Shown here: positions 1-8,113 of the stretch, one piece after another
Numbering within the stretch: the stretch's first letter is position 1
Layout of the letters: the number at the start of each line of letters is the position of its first letter
Source of the DNA: JBCCFK01 sp965262315
Lineage (GTDB): Bacteria > Actinomycetota > Acidimicrobiia > Acidimicrobiales > UBA8592
Assembly (NCBI GenBank): GCA_965262315.1
Contig: CBDHFJ010000131.1
Coordinates: forward strand, 1-13,522
DNA length: 13,522 nucleotides
Reading direction: 5' to 3'
Notes under the pieces: model-generated
What the model was told of the DNA's origin: nothing
Databases searched by the model: none
The model's input: only the letters and a program-made list of their open reading frames with translations
Program-made: the position numbers and the translations under genes

Positions 1-2
1 GG

Positions 3-980
3 TGGCCGGCCGCCGACTACCGCCGTCGCCTCCGTGACGAGCTCGGCGATGCCGTCGAGATGTACAACCAGAAGGGCTGGGTGGACGATCCACGGTCGTA
101 CCACCGGGAGCCGCCGCCGCTCGAGGCACCCGAGATCCGTCGCCGCTCCGCCGCAGGGATCAAGTTCGAGCACCTCCGGGTGGAGTCGGGCTACGAGACG
201 CACCCGGACGAGCCCGGCGGCGATCGGTGGGCGGAGTACGAGGCGAACCGGACTGCACACGCGTGGATCCTCCGCCACGACGGCGAGCCCCGTCCGTGGT
301 TGCTGTGCATCAACGGCTACCGGACCGGCCAGCCCCTCGTCGATCTCAACGCGTTCGACGCGAAGCGCCTGCATCGGGATCTCGGCCTGAACCTCGCCTT
401 CCCGGTCCAGCCGCTCCACGGCCCCCGGTCCGAGGGCTCCTCGGGCGACCGGGTGTTGCACGGCGGTGCCATGAACACCGTGCACACCGCGGCCCACGCC
501 ATCTGGGACATCCGGCGTTTGACCGATTGGCTGCGCGAGGACCAGGGCGCGCCGGCTGTCGGCGCGATGGGCATCTCGCTCGGCGGCTACCTGACCGCGT
601 TGCTCACCTGTTTCGACGAGGATCTCGGCTGCGCGATCGCCGGGGTCCCCGAGGCCGACCTGGTGCGGGGCATGCGCCGCACCGTCGAGCCGATCCTGCC
701 GCCGTTCTACGAGCAGTGGGGCCTCAGCTGGCGATCGCTCGAGCGGGTCAACCGGGTGGTGTCGCCGTTGGCGATGCCGTCGCTGATCGATCACGATCGG
801 CGATTCATCTTCGCTGGTCTGGTGGATCGCTGGGTGCGGCCGGGCAACGTCCGGGCGCTGTGGGACCACTGGGATCAACCGTCGATCTGCTGGTACGAGG
901 GGAGTCACCTCTCGTTCCCCTTCGAGCCCGAGGTCCGCCACTTCGTGGGCGCCGCCCTCCGCGACTCGCTCTTGTCGTAG
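3..980 (+). CDS. alpha/beta hydrolase (5' end outside window)
   Basis: Probably a cytoplasmic serine esterase, lipase or peptidase of the alpha/beta-hydrolase superfamily; the substrate cannot be told. The frame is open to the left edge: 19 codons before the ATG at 60 read as ordinary coding sequence and that ATG has no clear Shine-Dalgarno site, so the gene likely starts upstream. Counting from the ATG at 60 (306 residues), the nucleophile elbow is GISLGG at 171-176 (Ser173), a candidate acid is Asp256 in GLVDRW, and the candidate histidine is His283 in GSHLSF near the C-terminus: the expected order for the triad. An HG dipeptide at 120-121 may contribute to the oxyanion hole. No signal peptide is visible in the part present. 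The gene converges on the tetR gene with a 9-bp gap. Neighbouring lipid genes make a lipid ester a reasonable but unproven substrate. The family assignment is firm. Confidence 0.85.
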   Translation, partial: WPAADYRRRLRDELGDAVEMYNQKGWVDDPRSYHREPPPLEAPEIRRRSAAGIKFEHLRVESGYETHPDEPGGDRWAEYEANRTAHAWILRHDGEPRPWLLCINGYRTGQPLVDLNAFDAKRLHRDLGLNLAFPVQPLHGPRSEGSSGDRVLHGGAMNTVHTAAHAIWDIRRLTDWLREDQGAPAVGAMGISLGGYLTALLTCFDEDLGCAIAGVPEADLVRGMRRTVEPILPPFYEQWGLSWRSLERVNRVVSPLAMPSLIDHDRRFIFAGLVDRWVRPGNVRALWDHWDQPSICWYEGSHLSFPFEPEVRHFVGAALRDSLLS

Positions 981-989
981 CGCTTCGGT

Positions 990-1616
990 TCAGGCCGCGA
1001 GGTCGCCGATGTCGGCGATGGCGTCGAGGGCCTGGCCGACCAGGTCGGGGAGCTCGTCGCGGCCGTTGTGGGTGGTCCAGCGCCGGATCGACGCGCGCAG
1101 CGCAGACATGGCGGCGCCCGCGATGATCTCGGGGCGGGGGTCGTCCACCGGGTCGACGTCGAGGCGGGTTGCGATGGCGGCGATGAGCTCGCGCTCCCAT
1201 TCGGCTTGGACCACGGCGCGGCTGTACGCCGACACCGTGGGGTAGGCCGCGGCCATTCGAGCCTGGAGGAAGCGGAGCTCACGTTCGTCCTCGAAGCCGT
1301 CGGCCAGCGACATGATGGCTCGGCGGACGGCGTCGAGCACGGGCTCGTCCACCGGGCGACGCATCAGCTCGTCCCGGACCCGGGCGCGCTGGTCGTTCAT
1401 GTCGGCGTAGAGCACCGCTTCCTTGGAGGGGAAGTGGCGGAAGAAGGTGCGTTGGGACACGTCGGCGGCTTCGGCGATCTGCTCGGTCGTGGTCTCGTCG
1501 AACCCCTGCAGGTCGAAGAGGCGGGCGGCGTGGGCGACCAGGTCGTCCCGGGTCGCCTGCTTCTTGCGTTCGCGTCGGCCGGTGGGTTCGACGGTGGTGT
1601 CCTGCGTGGCGGTCAT
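990..1616 (-). CDS. TetR/AcrR-family transcriptional regulator
   Basis: A 208-residue one-component repressor of usual TetR length. The N-terminal DNA-binding domain spans about residues 20-68. The helix-turn-helix lies at about 42-62, ending in the family signature T-F-F-R-H-F followed by PSKEAVL, and is preceded by a basic tail (RRERKK). The C-terminal helices, about 75-208, form the ligand and dimer domain; they are variable and do not identify the ligand. The start is the ATG whose complement is at 1614-1616; its Shine-Dalgarno is weak. The gene is divergent from the lipid operon at 1730, and two matching palindromes lie in the 113-bp gap. This suggests it represses the operon and perhaps itself. 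In this genomic setting an acyl-CoA or fatty acid ligand, as for FadR or FasR type TetR proteins, is a natural guess but only inference. Confidence 0.93.
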   Translation of the reverse strand: MTATQDTTVEPTGRRERKKQATRDDLVAHAARLFDLQGFDETTTEQIAEAADVSQRTFFRHFPSKEAVLYADMNDQRARVRDELMRRPVDEPVLDAVRRAIMSLADGFEDERELRFLQARMAAAYPTVSAYSRAVVQAEWERELIAAIATRLDVDPVDDPRPEIIAGAAMSALRASIRRWTTHNGRDELPDLVGQALDAIADIGDLAA

Positions 1617-1647
1617 CGGGTGCAGCCTACGGGACCGGGCGGCGAAT

Positions 1648-1660
1648 GTCAGCCGTTGAC
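1648..1660. promoter_or_regulatory. candidate TetR operator, copy 1 (GTCA-N5-TGAC)
   Basis: The 13-bp inverted repeat GTCAGCCGTTGAC has half-sites GTCA and TGAC separated by 5 bp. It overlaps the -35 element of the rightward promoter and has the same geometry as the copy at 1665-1677. Centres are 17 bp apart. Assignment to the adjacent TetR protein rests on position and symmetry only. Confidence 0.55.
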
Positions 1661-1684
1661 TTGTGTCAGTGACTGACGTAATGT
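1656..1684 (+). promoter_or_regulatory. predicted promoter of the neutral-lipid operon
   Basis: TTGACT at 1656-1661 and TAATGT at 1679-1684 are separated by exactly 17 bp, a good match to a housekeeping-sigma -35/-10 pair in an otherwise GC-rich region. Transcription would begin near 1690, leaving a leader of about 40 nt before the ATG at 1730. Both candidate operators sit on it, so repressor binding would block polymerase. Confidence 0.6.
1665..1677. promoter_or_regulatory. candidate TetR operator, copy 2 (perfect palindrome)
   Basis: GTCAGTGACTGAC is a perfect inverted repeat of 6-bp arms around a central G. It lies wholly inside the -35/-10 spacer of the rightward promoter and about 50 bp upstream of the tetR start codon. 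It shares GTCA-N5-TGAC with the copy at 1648-1660. Confidence 0.65.
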
Positions 1685-1713
1685 GCGCGGGTCACTCGGT
1701 GCAGCCCGCCACC

Positions 1714-1721
1714 GAAGGGAG
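1714..1721 (+). promoter_or_regulatory. ribosome binding site fixing the HAD-PlsC start
   Basis: GAAGGGAG lies 8 nt before the ATG at 1730, which supports that start. Confidence 0.6.
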
Positions 1722-1729
1722 CAGGAACC

Positions 1730-3148
1730 ATGTCGTCCGCTGCCATCTTCGACCTCGACCGCACCTTGCTGCCGGGGTCGTCGGCAACCGTCTTCCAACA
1801 CCACCTCGCCGCTGCGGGGCTGATCACGGAACGATCGATCCCGGGCCAGGGGCTCTACGACCGGTCGTACCGCTGGTTCGGCGAGAACCCGATCATGATG
1901 CAGTTCGCCCGCCTGCTGGTGCGCAGCGCCTCGGGCTGGAGCATCGCGGAGGTCGACAAGGTGGCCGAGGCCGCCGCCGTCGAACTCGAAGCACAGGTGC
2001 AGCCCTACGCACACCGCCTCTTCGAGGACCACCGCGGCGCCGGCCGCAAGCTCGTGCTGGCCACCACCTCGCCCGCCCCGTTGGTGTCGGCCCTCGCCCG
2101 CCGTCTCGGCTTCGACGCCGTCATCGCCTCCGAGTGGCTCGACGACGGCGACGCCTACACCGGCGAGCCCGACGGCGAGTTCCTGTGGGGCCGAGCCAAG
2201 GCTGCCGCCGTCGTTGCGTGGGCCCAGGCCAACAAGATCGATCTCAGTCGAAGCTACGCCTACTCCGACAGTGCCTATGACTCGCCGCTGTTGTCGGCCG
2301 TGGGGCACGGCGTCGCCGTGAACCCGGACCCCCAGCTCACCGTCATCGCCGCCGTCAACGGGTGGGAGGTCCGGCACCTCGACGTTCCGCCGGGCGTGCT
2401 GAAGATCGCCGGTCGCGAGATCCAGGACTGGTTCCGTCCCCTGGTGCGTCCCGAGCTCGTGCCCAACGCACGCTGGGACATCAGCGGCGTCGAGAACATT
2501 CCCTCCGATGGCGGAGCCATCGTGGTCTTCAACCACCGCAGCTACTTCGACTCCACCGCCGTGAACCTGGCGATCGCCCAGTCCGGCCGCCCGGCGCGCT
2601 TCCTCGGCAAGAAGGAGGTCTTCGACGTCCCGGTCGTGGGCCGGATCTCGGCGATGGTCGGTGGCATCCGGGTCGACCGAGGGACCGGCTCCGACGAACC
2701 GCTGGAGCGGGCCGTCGAGGCGCTCCGAGCGGGCGAGCTCGTCGCCATGGCCCCGCAGGGCACCATTCCCCGCGGGCCCGCGTTCTACGATCCCGAGCTC
2801 AAGGCGCGGTGGGGTGCAGCCAAGCTGGCCACCGCCGCCCGCGTCCCGGTGATCCCGATGGGGCTGTGGGGAACCGAGAAGGTGTGGCCTCGCGCCGCCC
2901 GGCTGCCCCGTCTGCTTCCGACCGACGCACCCGAGGTGACCGTTCGCATCGGCACCGAGGTCGATCTCAAGTACCGGAGCCTCGACCTCGACTCCCAGCG
3001 CATCATGACCGCCATCGTGGATCTGCTCCCCCCGGAGGCGCGCGAACACCGGATTCCCACCGAGGAAGAGCTCGCACTGACCTATCCGCCCGGCTACAGC
3101 GGCGACCCGGACCAAGAAGCCGATCGCCGCCCCGGCACCGACACCTGA
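1730..3148 (+). CDS. plsC: HAD-IB phosphatase / 1-acylglycerol-3-phosphate acyltransferase fusion (PlsC type)
   Basis: A 472-residue two-domain protein. The N-terminal HAD-IB (SerB-like) phosphatase domain, about 1-215, has all motifs intact: DLDRT at 8-12 (nucleophile Asp8, acid Asp10), the TTS segment at 112-114, Lys157, and SDSAYD at 179-184. The C-terminal PlsC/LPLAT domain, about 235-445, has NHRSYFD at 268-274 (the H-X4-D catalytic pair His269/Asp274), GGIRVDR at 311-317, PQGT at 342-345 in place of the usual EGTR, and PVIPMG at 373-378. PlsC transfers acyl from acyl-CoA to lysophosphatidate to make phosphatidate at the membrane. The same fusion exists in mycobacteria (Rv2483c), where it also neighbours a WS/DGAT gene. 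What the HAD domain dephosphorylates is not known; phosphatidate would suit the operon, but that is inference. First gene of the operon; its stop is 8 bp from the next start. Confidence 0.93.
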   Translation: MSSAAIFDLDRTLLPGSSATVFQHHLAAAGLITERSIPGQGLYDRSYRWFGENPIMMQFARLLVRSASGWSIAEVDKVAEAAAVELEAQVQPYAHRLFEDHRGAGRKLVLATTSPAPLVSALARRLGFDAVIASEWLDDGDAYTGEPDGEFLWGRAKAAAVVAWAQANKIDLSRSYAYSDSAYDSPLLSAVGHGVAVNPDPQLTVIAAVNGWEVRHLDVPPGVLKIAGREIQDWFRPLVRPELVPNARWDISGVENIPSDGGAIVVFNHRSYFDSTAVNLAIAQSGRPARFLGKKEVFDVPVVGRISAMVGGIRVDRGTGSDEPLERAVEALRAGELVAMAPQGTIPRGPAFYDPELKARWGAAKLATAARVPVIPMGLWGTEKVWPRAARLPRLLPTDAPEVTVRIGTEVDLKYRSLDLDSQRIMTAIVDLLPPEAREHRIPTEEELALTYPPGYSGDPDQEADRRPGTDT

Positions 3149-3156
3149 GGCACCCC

Positions 3157-4617
3157 ATGGCCCGTGAACGAGAGCTCAGCTTCAGCGCCCAGATGTCGGA
3201 CGCCGAAGCCCTGATGTGGAACGTCGAGAAGGACCCGTGGCTGAACCCCAGCGGCGCCATGATCGTCATCTTCGACGGTCCGCTCGACATGGCGCGGTTC
3301 CGTCGGCGAATGGCGACCGCGGTCGCCGCGGTGCCGCGTCTGCGTGAGCGCGTGCAGCCGGGTTTCGGCCGCCTGGCGCCGCCCAGCTGGGCCACCGACC
3401 CCGAGTTCGACCTGGACTATCACCTGCGCCACATCGCGCTGCCGACACCGGGCACCGAGCGTCAGCTCTTCGACCTGTGCACGCGCCTCTACGAAGACCC
3501 CTTCGACCGCACTCGGCCGCTGTGGTCGTTCACCGTGATCGACGGCCTCGCCGGCGGCCGGTCGGCGCTGTTCTCGAAGCTGCACCACTCGATCGCCGAC
3601 GGCATCGGTGCCATGCGGCTCTCCGAGCTCTACATCGACATCGAGCGCGACGCGACCGACCCGGAGCCGGTCGACCTGACCGAGGTCATCGCCGACGCAC
3701 TCGCGGCCGAGAAGGCCGACGACGACCATCCGGACTCTCCCGCGGAGAATCTCCTGCGCAGCGCCGGCCACCTCGCTCGACGCCAGGCGGGCATCTTCCG
3801 GCGGGCTGCCGGTGAGGTCGCGATCTGGTCGGCCGACCCCCTCCGTGCCCGCGATCGTGCCGAGGACGTGGCCGGGGTGGCGAAGACCGCCTTCGAACAG
3901 CTCACCCCGGACGGGGAGCACCAGCCTGGCTCGCCGCTGTGGAGCCGCCGATCCCGCCACCGTCACCTCGAGGTCGTGCACCTGAAGCTCGACGACGTGA
4001 AGGCGGCCGGCAAGGCGCTGGGCGGCTCGATCAACGACGTCTTCGTGACCGGTGCCGCCCTCGGGGCGCTGCGATACCACCTGGATCGCGGCGTGCCCGT
4101 CGACGGCCTGAACGCCACGTTCATCGTCAGCACCAGGACCGACGACGCCATCGGCGGCAACTCCTTCACGCCGGCCGTGCTTCGGGTGCCCGGCGACCTC
4201 GATGATGCCGAGGCGCTGATGCACGAGCTTCAGACGCGAATGCAGGAACGGCGCGACCAGGTGGCCGACGGCGGCGAGAACCTGGCCAGCCTCGCCGGTG
4301 TGGCGAACTGGCTCCCCACGTCGGTCGTCACCCAGATGGCTCGCGCACGGTCGTCGTCCATCGACTTCGCCACCTCCAACATGCGCGGCGCGCCGATCAC
4401 GACCTATGTGGCCGGCGCCAAGGCCCTGCGGATGATCGTGATGGGCCCGGTGGCCGGGACCGCGATGAACATGACCACGTTGTCCTACGACGGCAAGCTC
4501 GACATCGGCCTGTTCATCGACCCCGTGGCCGTCGAGGAGCCCGCCGAGCTCCGCCGGAGCATCAACGCTGCCTACCGCGACGTCTTGGCCGCCGGCGGTG
4601 TGATCAACAATGGCTGA
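3157..4617 (+). CDS. wax ester synthase/diacylglycerol acyltransferase (WS/DGAT), copy 1
   Basis: A 486-residue bifunctional acyltransferase of the bacterial WS/DGAT family, of usual length (450-500). It would esterify diacylglycerol or a fatty alcohol with acyl-CoA to make triacylglycerol or wax ester at the membrane or on lipid inclusions. Visible motifs are PLW at 121-123, the catalytic HHSIADG at 143-149 (the second His, 144, being the expected base), and the Asn-Asp pair at 293-294 starting the C-terminal domain. The region where many relatives have SNVPGP reads SNMRGA here (Asn408), so substrate use may differ from copy 2. The ATG at 3157 is chosen because GAGG at 3147-3150, overlapping the upstream stop codon, sits 6 nt before it; longer readings in this frame run into the PlsC gene. 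Its last 8 bases overlap the next gene, so the two are probably translationally coupled. Confidence 0.93.
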   Translation: MARERELSFSAQMSDAEALMWNVEKDPWLNPSGAMIVIFDGPLDMARFRRRMATAVAAVPRLRERVQPGFGRLAPPSWATDPEFDLDYHLRHIALPTPGTERQLFDLCTRLYEDPFDRTRPLWSFTVIDGLAGGRSALFSKLHHSIADGIGAMRLSELYIDIERDATDPEPVDLTEVIADALAAEKADDDHPDSPAENLLRSAGHLARRQAGIFRRAAGEVAIWSADPLRARDRAEDVAGVAKTAFEQLTPDGEHQPGSPLWSRRSRHRHLEVVHLKLDDVKAAGKALGGSINDVFVTGAALGALRYHLDRGVPVDGLNATFIVSTRTDDAIGGNSFTPAVLRVPGDLDDAEALMHELQTRMQERRDQVADGGENLASLAGVANWLPTSVVTQMARARSSSIDFATSNMRGAPITTYVAGAKALRMIVMGPVAGTAMNMTTLSYDGKLDIGLFIDPVAVEEPAELRRSINAAYRDVLAAGGVINNG

Positions 4618-5065
4618 GCCCGACTTCCTCGATCGGCTCCAGTCCGGCCGCGATGCCATGCGGCGCCTCCAGCAGTCGGTCATGCGGCTGGGTGTTCCGG
4701 CCGAGCAACGGCAGGCGTTCCTCGACAGCATGGGTCGCTTCGTCCTTCCCGGCGATCAGCTCCAGGCCATCGTCGACCTGATCGATGCCTTCGGGCCGCC
4801 GCTGGCCCAGATCGAGGTCGCCCGTGAGGAGATCGCCGCGCAGCGCGAGGACCTCGAGCGCATGCAGCAGCGATTGGCCACACTGGAGTCGTCGATCGAA
4901 CGGCTGGCGCTGGCGTCCGAACAGCTCGTCGCCATGCAGGGGCCGTTCGTGAAGATGGCCGAGATCGTGACCGGGCAGACGGTCGAACGGTCCCGAGCGG
5001 TGGGGACCGATGACGTTGCGGACACCTCTGACACCAACCCATCCGACCCAGGCGGGACACCATGA
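4610..5065 (+). CDS. small coiled-coil protein between two WS/DGAT genes, function unknown
   Basis: A 151-residue protein I do not recognise. Residues 1-65 look helical and contain a GVP at 28-30 and LPGDQLQAIVDLIDAFGPP at 46-64. Residues about 66-110 form a heptad-like amphipathic helix rich in Glu, Arg, Gln and Leu, a probable coiled coil. Residues about 122-151 are a polar, probably disordered tail rich in Thr, Asp, Ser and Pro. There is no signal peptide or transmembrane segment. It starts inside the end of WS/DGAT 1 (8-nt overlap) and ends in an ATGA overlap with WS/DGAT 2, so all three are likely made together. Size and helical build resemble phasin-like or HBHA-like proteins that coat lipid or polyester inclusions, but no signature motif was seen. 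It could equally be a scaffold for the two acyltransferases. That it is a real gene is well supported by the tight overlaps on both sides. Confidence 0.8.
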   Translation: MAEPDFLDRLQSGRDAMRRLQQSVMRLGVPAEQRQAFLDSMGRFVLPGDQLQAIVDLIDAFGPPLAQIEVAREEIAAQREDLERMQQRLATLESSIERLALASEQLVAMQGPFVKMAEIVTGQTVERSRAVGTDDVADTSDTNPSDPGGTP

Positions 5066-6523
5066 AACAACTCACCGGACTCGACGCCAGCTTCCTCTAC
5101 ATGGAATCGCCGACGTCCCTACGGCCACGTCAGCAGCCTGGTCGTCTACGAGCGGCCCGACGACGAGTTCAATCCGTACGACGCGTTCCGCGAGCAATTG
5201 CGCAGCCGGTTGCATCTGTTGGGACCGTTCCGTCGCAAGTTGGTTCAGGTGCCGCTCAGCCTGGATCGCCCGTACTGGCTGAACGACGGCGACTTCGACC
5301 TCGACTTCCACGTCCGGCACATCGCCATCCCGCCGCCAGGTGACATGGAGCAGCTGGCGGCCCAGGTCGCCCGCATCATCAGCCGTCCGGTCGATCGCAC
5401 TCGCCCCCTGTGGGAGGCGTACGTGATGGAAGGACTGGAGAGTGGCGACTTCGCCGTCCTGACCAAGGTCCACCACGCCACCATCGACGGCGCGTCCGGA
5501 GTGGAACTGTTGACCACGATCCTCGACTCCGACCCCGAGGGCGACGAGCTTCCGGCCGATCGTGGTGACTGGCGTCCGGGTTCGGTCCCGTCGGATGCGG
5601 AGCTGATCGGCCGCTCGGTGGTGAACCTCGTCCAGCAGCCGGGCCGTTTCGCCCGGGTCTCCTGGCGAGCCATGCGACAGGTGGCCGAGGTGACCCAGAA
5701 CCACGGGCTCACCGGATGATCGACCAGACCCGCAAGCAGCTGCCGCGCCAGCTCGGTGGACCCCGACGCGACGAGCACGATCCCGGCCCGCGCGTGACGG
5801 CACCGCCAACGCCGTTCAACAAGTCGATCTCGCCGCATCGTCGGCTGTCGATGCGGTCGGTTCCGCTGGCCGACGTCAAGACGCTCAAGTCGGCACTCGG
5901 CGTGACCGTGAACGACGTGGTGATGGCCATCACCGCGGGCGCGCTGCGGACCTATCTGCAGAAGCACGACGCCCTGCCCGAGCAGCCGCTGCGCGCCATG
6001 GTCCCGGTGTCGATCCGGACGGGCGCGGAGGAGGACCCGTGGACCAACCGGGTGTCGAGCCTCTTCGCCAACCTGCCGACGAATCTCGACGATCCCGTGG
6101 AGCGCGTCGAAGCCGTGAGCGCATCGATGGTGGCTGCGAAGGAACAGTTCGACATGCTGCCGGCGGAGTCGCTGGTCGACATGGCGCAGTTCGCGCTCCC
6201 TGCGGTGGCGGCGCAGGCGTCTCGCGTGGCCGGTCAGCTGCGCATGGGCGACCGGACCAACGCTCCGGTCAACGTCGTCATCTCCAACGTGCCCGGGCCA
6301 CGCCAGCCGCTGTACATGGGCGGGGCCAAGATGAAGCACTTCTATCCCGTGTCGACCATCGCCGAAGGGGTGGGCCTGAACGTCACCGTGCAGAGCTACC
6401 TCGACACGCTCGACTTCGGCCTGGTCGCCGATCGGGAGCTGGTACCGGATCTCGACGACCTGGTCGATCTGCACGTGGCGGAGATCGACCGTGCTGTTCG
6501 ATGCCGCAGGAATCGACCGCTGA
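5062..6523 (+). pseudogene. WS/DGAT copy 2, reading frame broken by three single-base shifts
   Basis: A second WS/DGAT, intact in content but split over frames. 5062-5118 encodes the N-terminus (MKQLTGLDASFLYME). An extra base near 5116-5120 (in a CCC run) moves the reading to a frame that carries PLW at 5405-5413 and the catalytic HHATIDG at 5471-5491 and hits a stop at 5717-5719. A missing base near 5709-5716 moves it back, giving Asn-Asp at 5911-5916 and SNVPGP at 6283-6300. An extra base near 6488-6494 restores a natural C-terminus ending LFDAAGIDR with a stop at 6521-6523. Repaired, it is 486 residues, the same as copy 1, with every family motif. The start ATG overlaps the previous stop by 4 nt; GGCGGGA lies just upstream. 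Either sequencing error or very recent decay explains this; preserved motifs and absence of other damage favour error. If intact it would make triacylglycerol or wax ester. Confidence 0.85.
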
Positions 6524-8099
6524 TCAGCCGGCGGATGCCGGCACCGGCCGCCTCGCGTGGCGGCTGGGCCTGTTCGACCCGCTCCGCCTGGGCGCGGGTG
6601 CCGTCGGCGCGCTGCGCTGGGGGCCGACGCTGGCCTCGGCGGTCGGCGGCGCGGCGCTCCGCAGTCCCACCCGCCCGGCCGTCGTCGATGACGAGGGCCC
6701 GCTCAGCTTCGGCGAGCTGGAGCTCGGCTCGACCCAGACCGCGCAGGGGCTCCGCGCGGCCGGCTTGCCGGCGGGCGGGCATCTGGGAATCCTCTGTCGC
6801 AACAGCCGCGCGTTCGTGGACGCGCTCGTCGCCGCGAGCAAGGCCGCCGCGGCACCGGTCCTGCTGAACACGGGCTTCGCCGGCCCGCAGCTGGCCGACG
6901 TGATGGCCCGCGAGCACGTGGACGTGCTCGTGTGCGACGCCGAGTTCGCTCCGACCGTCGAGGCCAGCGGCTTCGACGGGCCGGTGGTGTTCACCGCGGG
7001 AGATCTCGGGCCGACGATCGAGGACCTCAGACAGCGGCCGGCACGGCTGGGTTTCGCCCGCTACCGCCCACTGGCTCCGGTCATGTTGACATCGGGCACC
7101 ACCGGGACCCCGAAGGGAGCGCGGCGCGACACCAGTGTCGACCTGGCCGCGACCGCAGGGCTGTTCCGCCGCGTGCCGTATCGCGTCGGCGACGTCTTCG
7201 TCGTACCGGCGCCACTCTTCCACGCGTGGGGGCTGGCCCAGCTCACCATCGCCGTCAGCCTCGGATCGACCACCGTGGTGCGGTCCCGCTTCGACCCCGA
7301 AGCCACGCTCGACGCCATCGCCGCTCATCGCGCCACCGCCGTCGGGGTCGTCCCCGTGATGCTCCAGCGGATGCTCGATGTCGCCCCCCGCCGCTCGATC
7401 CGGGACCACGTCCGCATCGTGGCGTCTTCGGGTTCGGCCCTGCCGGTGGCGGTTGCCGAGCGGTGGATGAACAGCCACGGCGACAACCTCTACAACCTGT
7501 ACGGCTCCACCGAGGTCGGTCAGGCGGCGATCGCCACCCCCGCCGACCTCCGAGCCGCGCCGGGGACGGTCGGCCGACCGATCGATGGCGTCACCGTGCA
7601 GATCCTCGACCGTGACCGCAGCCCGGTCGTCGACGGCGATACCGGCGAGATCTTCGTCGGCAGCGGCAGCCAGTTCGACCACTACACCGGTGGCGGCGGC
7701 AAGGAACGGGTCGGCGAGCTGATGTCGTCCGGCGATGTGGGCCACCTCGACTCCGCCGGCCGCCTCCACGTGACCGGCCGGGCGGACGACATGATCGTGA
7801 GCGGCGGCGAGAACGTCTTCCCCACGGAGGTGGAGGACGTGGTCCTGGCGATGCCCGGGGTGCTCGACGCGGCAGTCGTCGGCGTCGACGACCCGGACTT
7901 CGGCCAACGGTTGGCGGTCCTGGTGGTGACCGAGGCCGGTACGGTTGAGGCCGACCAGGTGCGCGACGCTGTCGGCACGGCACTCGCTCGGTACAAGGTG
8001 CCGCGCGACGTCGTGGCGGCTGCGGAGATACCCCGCACCACCACCGGCAAGATCCTGCGTCGCGACGTCGCGGCGTTGATCGCCGCCGGCGTCGGTTGA
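6501..8099 (+). CDS. acyl-CoA synthetase, FadD12/FadD2-like (AMP-binding)
   Basis: A 532-residue ANL-superfamily enzyme that activates fatty acids to acyl-AMP and then acyl-CoA. ATP-binding P-loop TSGTTGTPKG at 197-206, YGSTE at 334-338, GRADD at 426-430 followed by the hinge-region SGGEN, and the C-terminal catalytic Lys517 in TGKIL are all present. The N-terminal part, about 15-50, is a Leu/Gly/Arg-rich stretch (RLGLFDPLRLGAGAVGALR) before the core, as I recall from mycobacterial FadD2/FadD12-type proteins; it may help membrane association. The ATG at 6501 is the first sensible start; it lies 23 nt inside the repaired end of WS/DGAT 2, in another frame, and no strong Shine-Dalgarno precedes it, so translation is probably coupled. 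It would supply acyl-CoA to the acyltransferases upstream. Chain-length preference cannot be read. Confidence 0.92.
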   Translation: MPQESTADQPADAGTGRLAWRLGLFDPLRLGAGAVGALRWGPTLASAVGGAALRSPTRPAVVDDEGPLSFGELELGSTQTAQGLRAAGLPAGGHLGILCRNSRAFVDALVAASKAAAAPVLLNTGFAGPQLADVMAREHVDVLVCDAEFAPTVEASGFDGPVVFTAGDLGPTIEDLRQRPARLGFARYRPLAPVMLTSGTTGTPKGARRDTSVDLAATAGLFRRVPYRVGDVFVVPAPLFHAWGLAQLTIAVSLGSTTVVRSRFDPEATLDAIAAHRATAVGVVPVMLQRMLDVAPRRSIRDHVRIVASSGSALPVAVAERWMNSHGDNLYNLYGSTEVGQAAIATPADLRAAPGTVGRPIDGVTVQILDRDRSPVVDGDTGEIFVGSGSQFDHYTGGGGKERVGELMSSGDVGHLDSAGRLHVTGRADDMIVSGGENVFPTEVEDVVLAMPGVLDAAVVGVDDPDFGQRLAVLVVTEAGTVEADQVRDAVGTALARYKVPRDVVAAAEIPRTTTGKILRRDVAALIAAGVG

Positions 8100-8113
8100 C
8101 CCACATCCGGCGC

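Noticed and set aside
1649..3115. Minus-strand open frame of 488 codons opposite the HAD-PlsC fusion
   Set aside because: Shadow; low-complexity His/Arg/Gly composition, and it would cover the tetR-operon control region.
2362..3156. Extended N-terminus for WS/DGAT copy 1 in the same frame
   Set aside because: The extension is Arg/Pro-rich and out of frame with the well-conserved PlsC domain; the ATG at 3157 has an RBS and starts a normal family N-terminus.
3094..4731. Minus-strand open frame of 545 codons opposite WS/DGAT copy 1
   Set aside because: Fully explained by codon bias of the plus-strand gene; no recognisable domain.
5709..5720. Programmed frameshift joining two halves of WS/DGAT copy 2 at the overlapping ATGA
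   Set aside because: Two further unrelated shifts in the same gene, no slippery heptamer, and a single intact frame in the paralogue make a programmed event unlikely.
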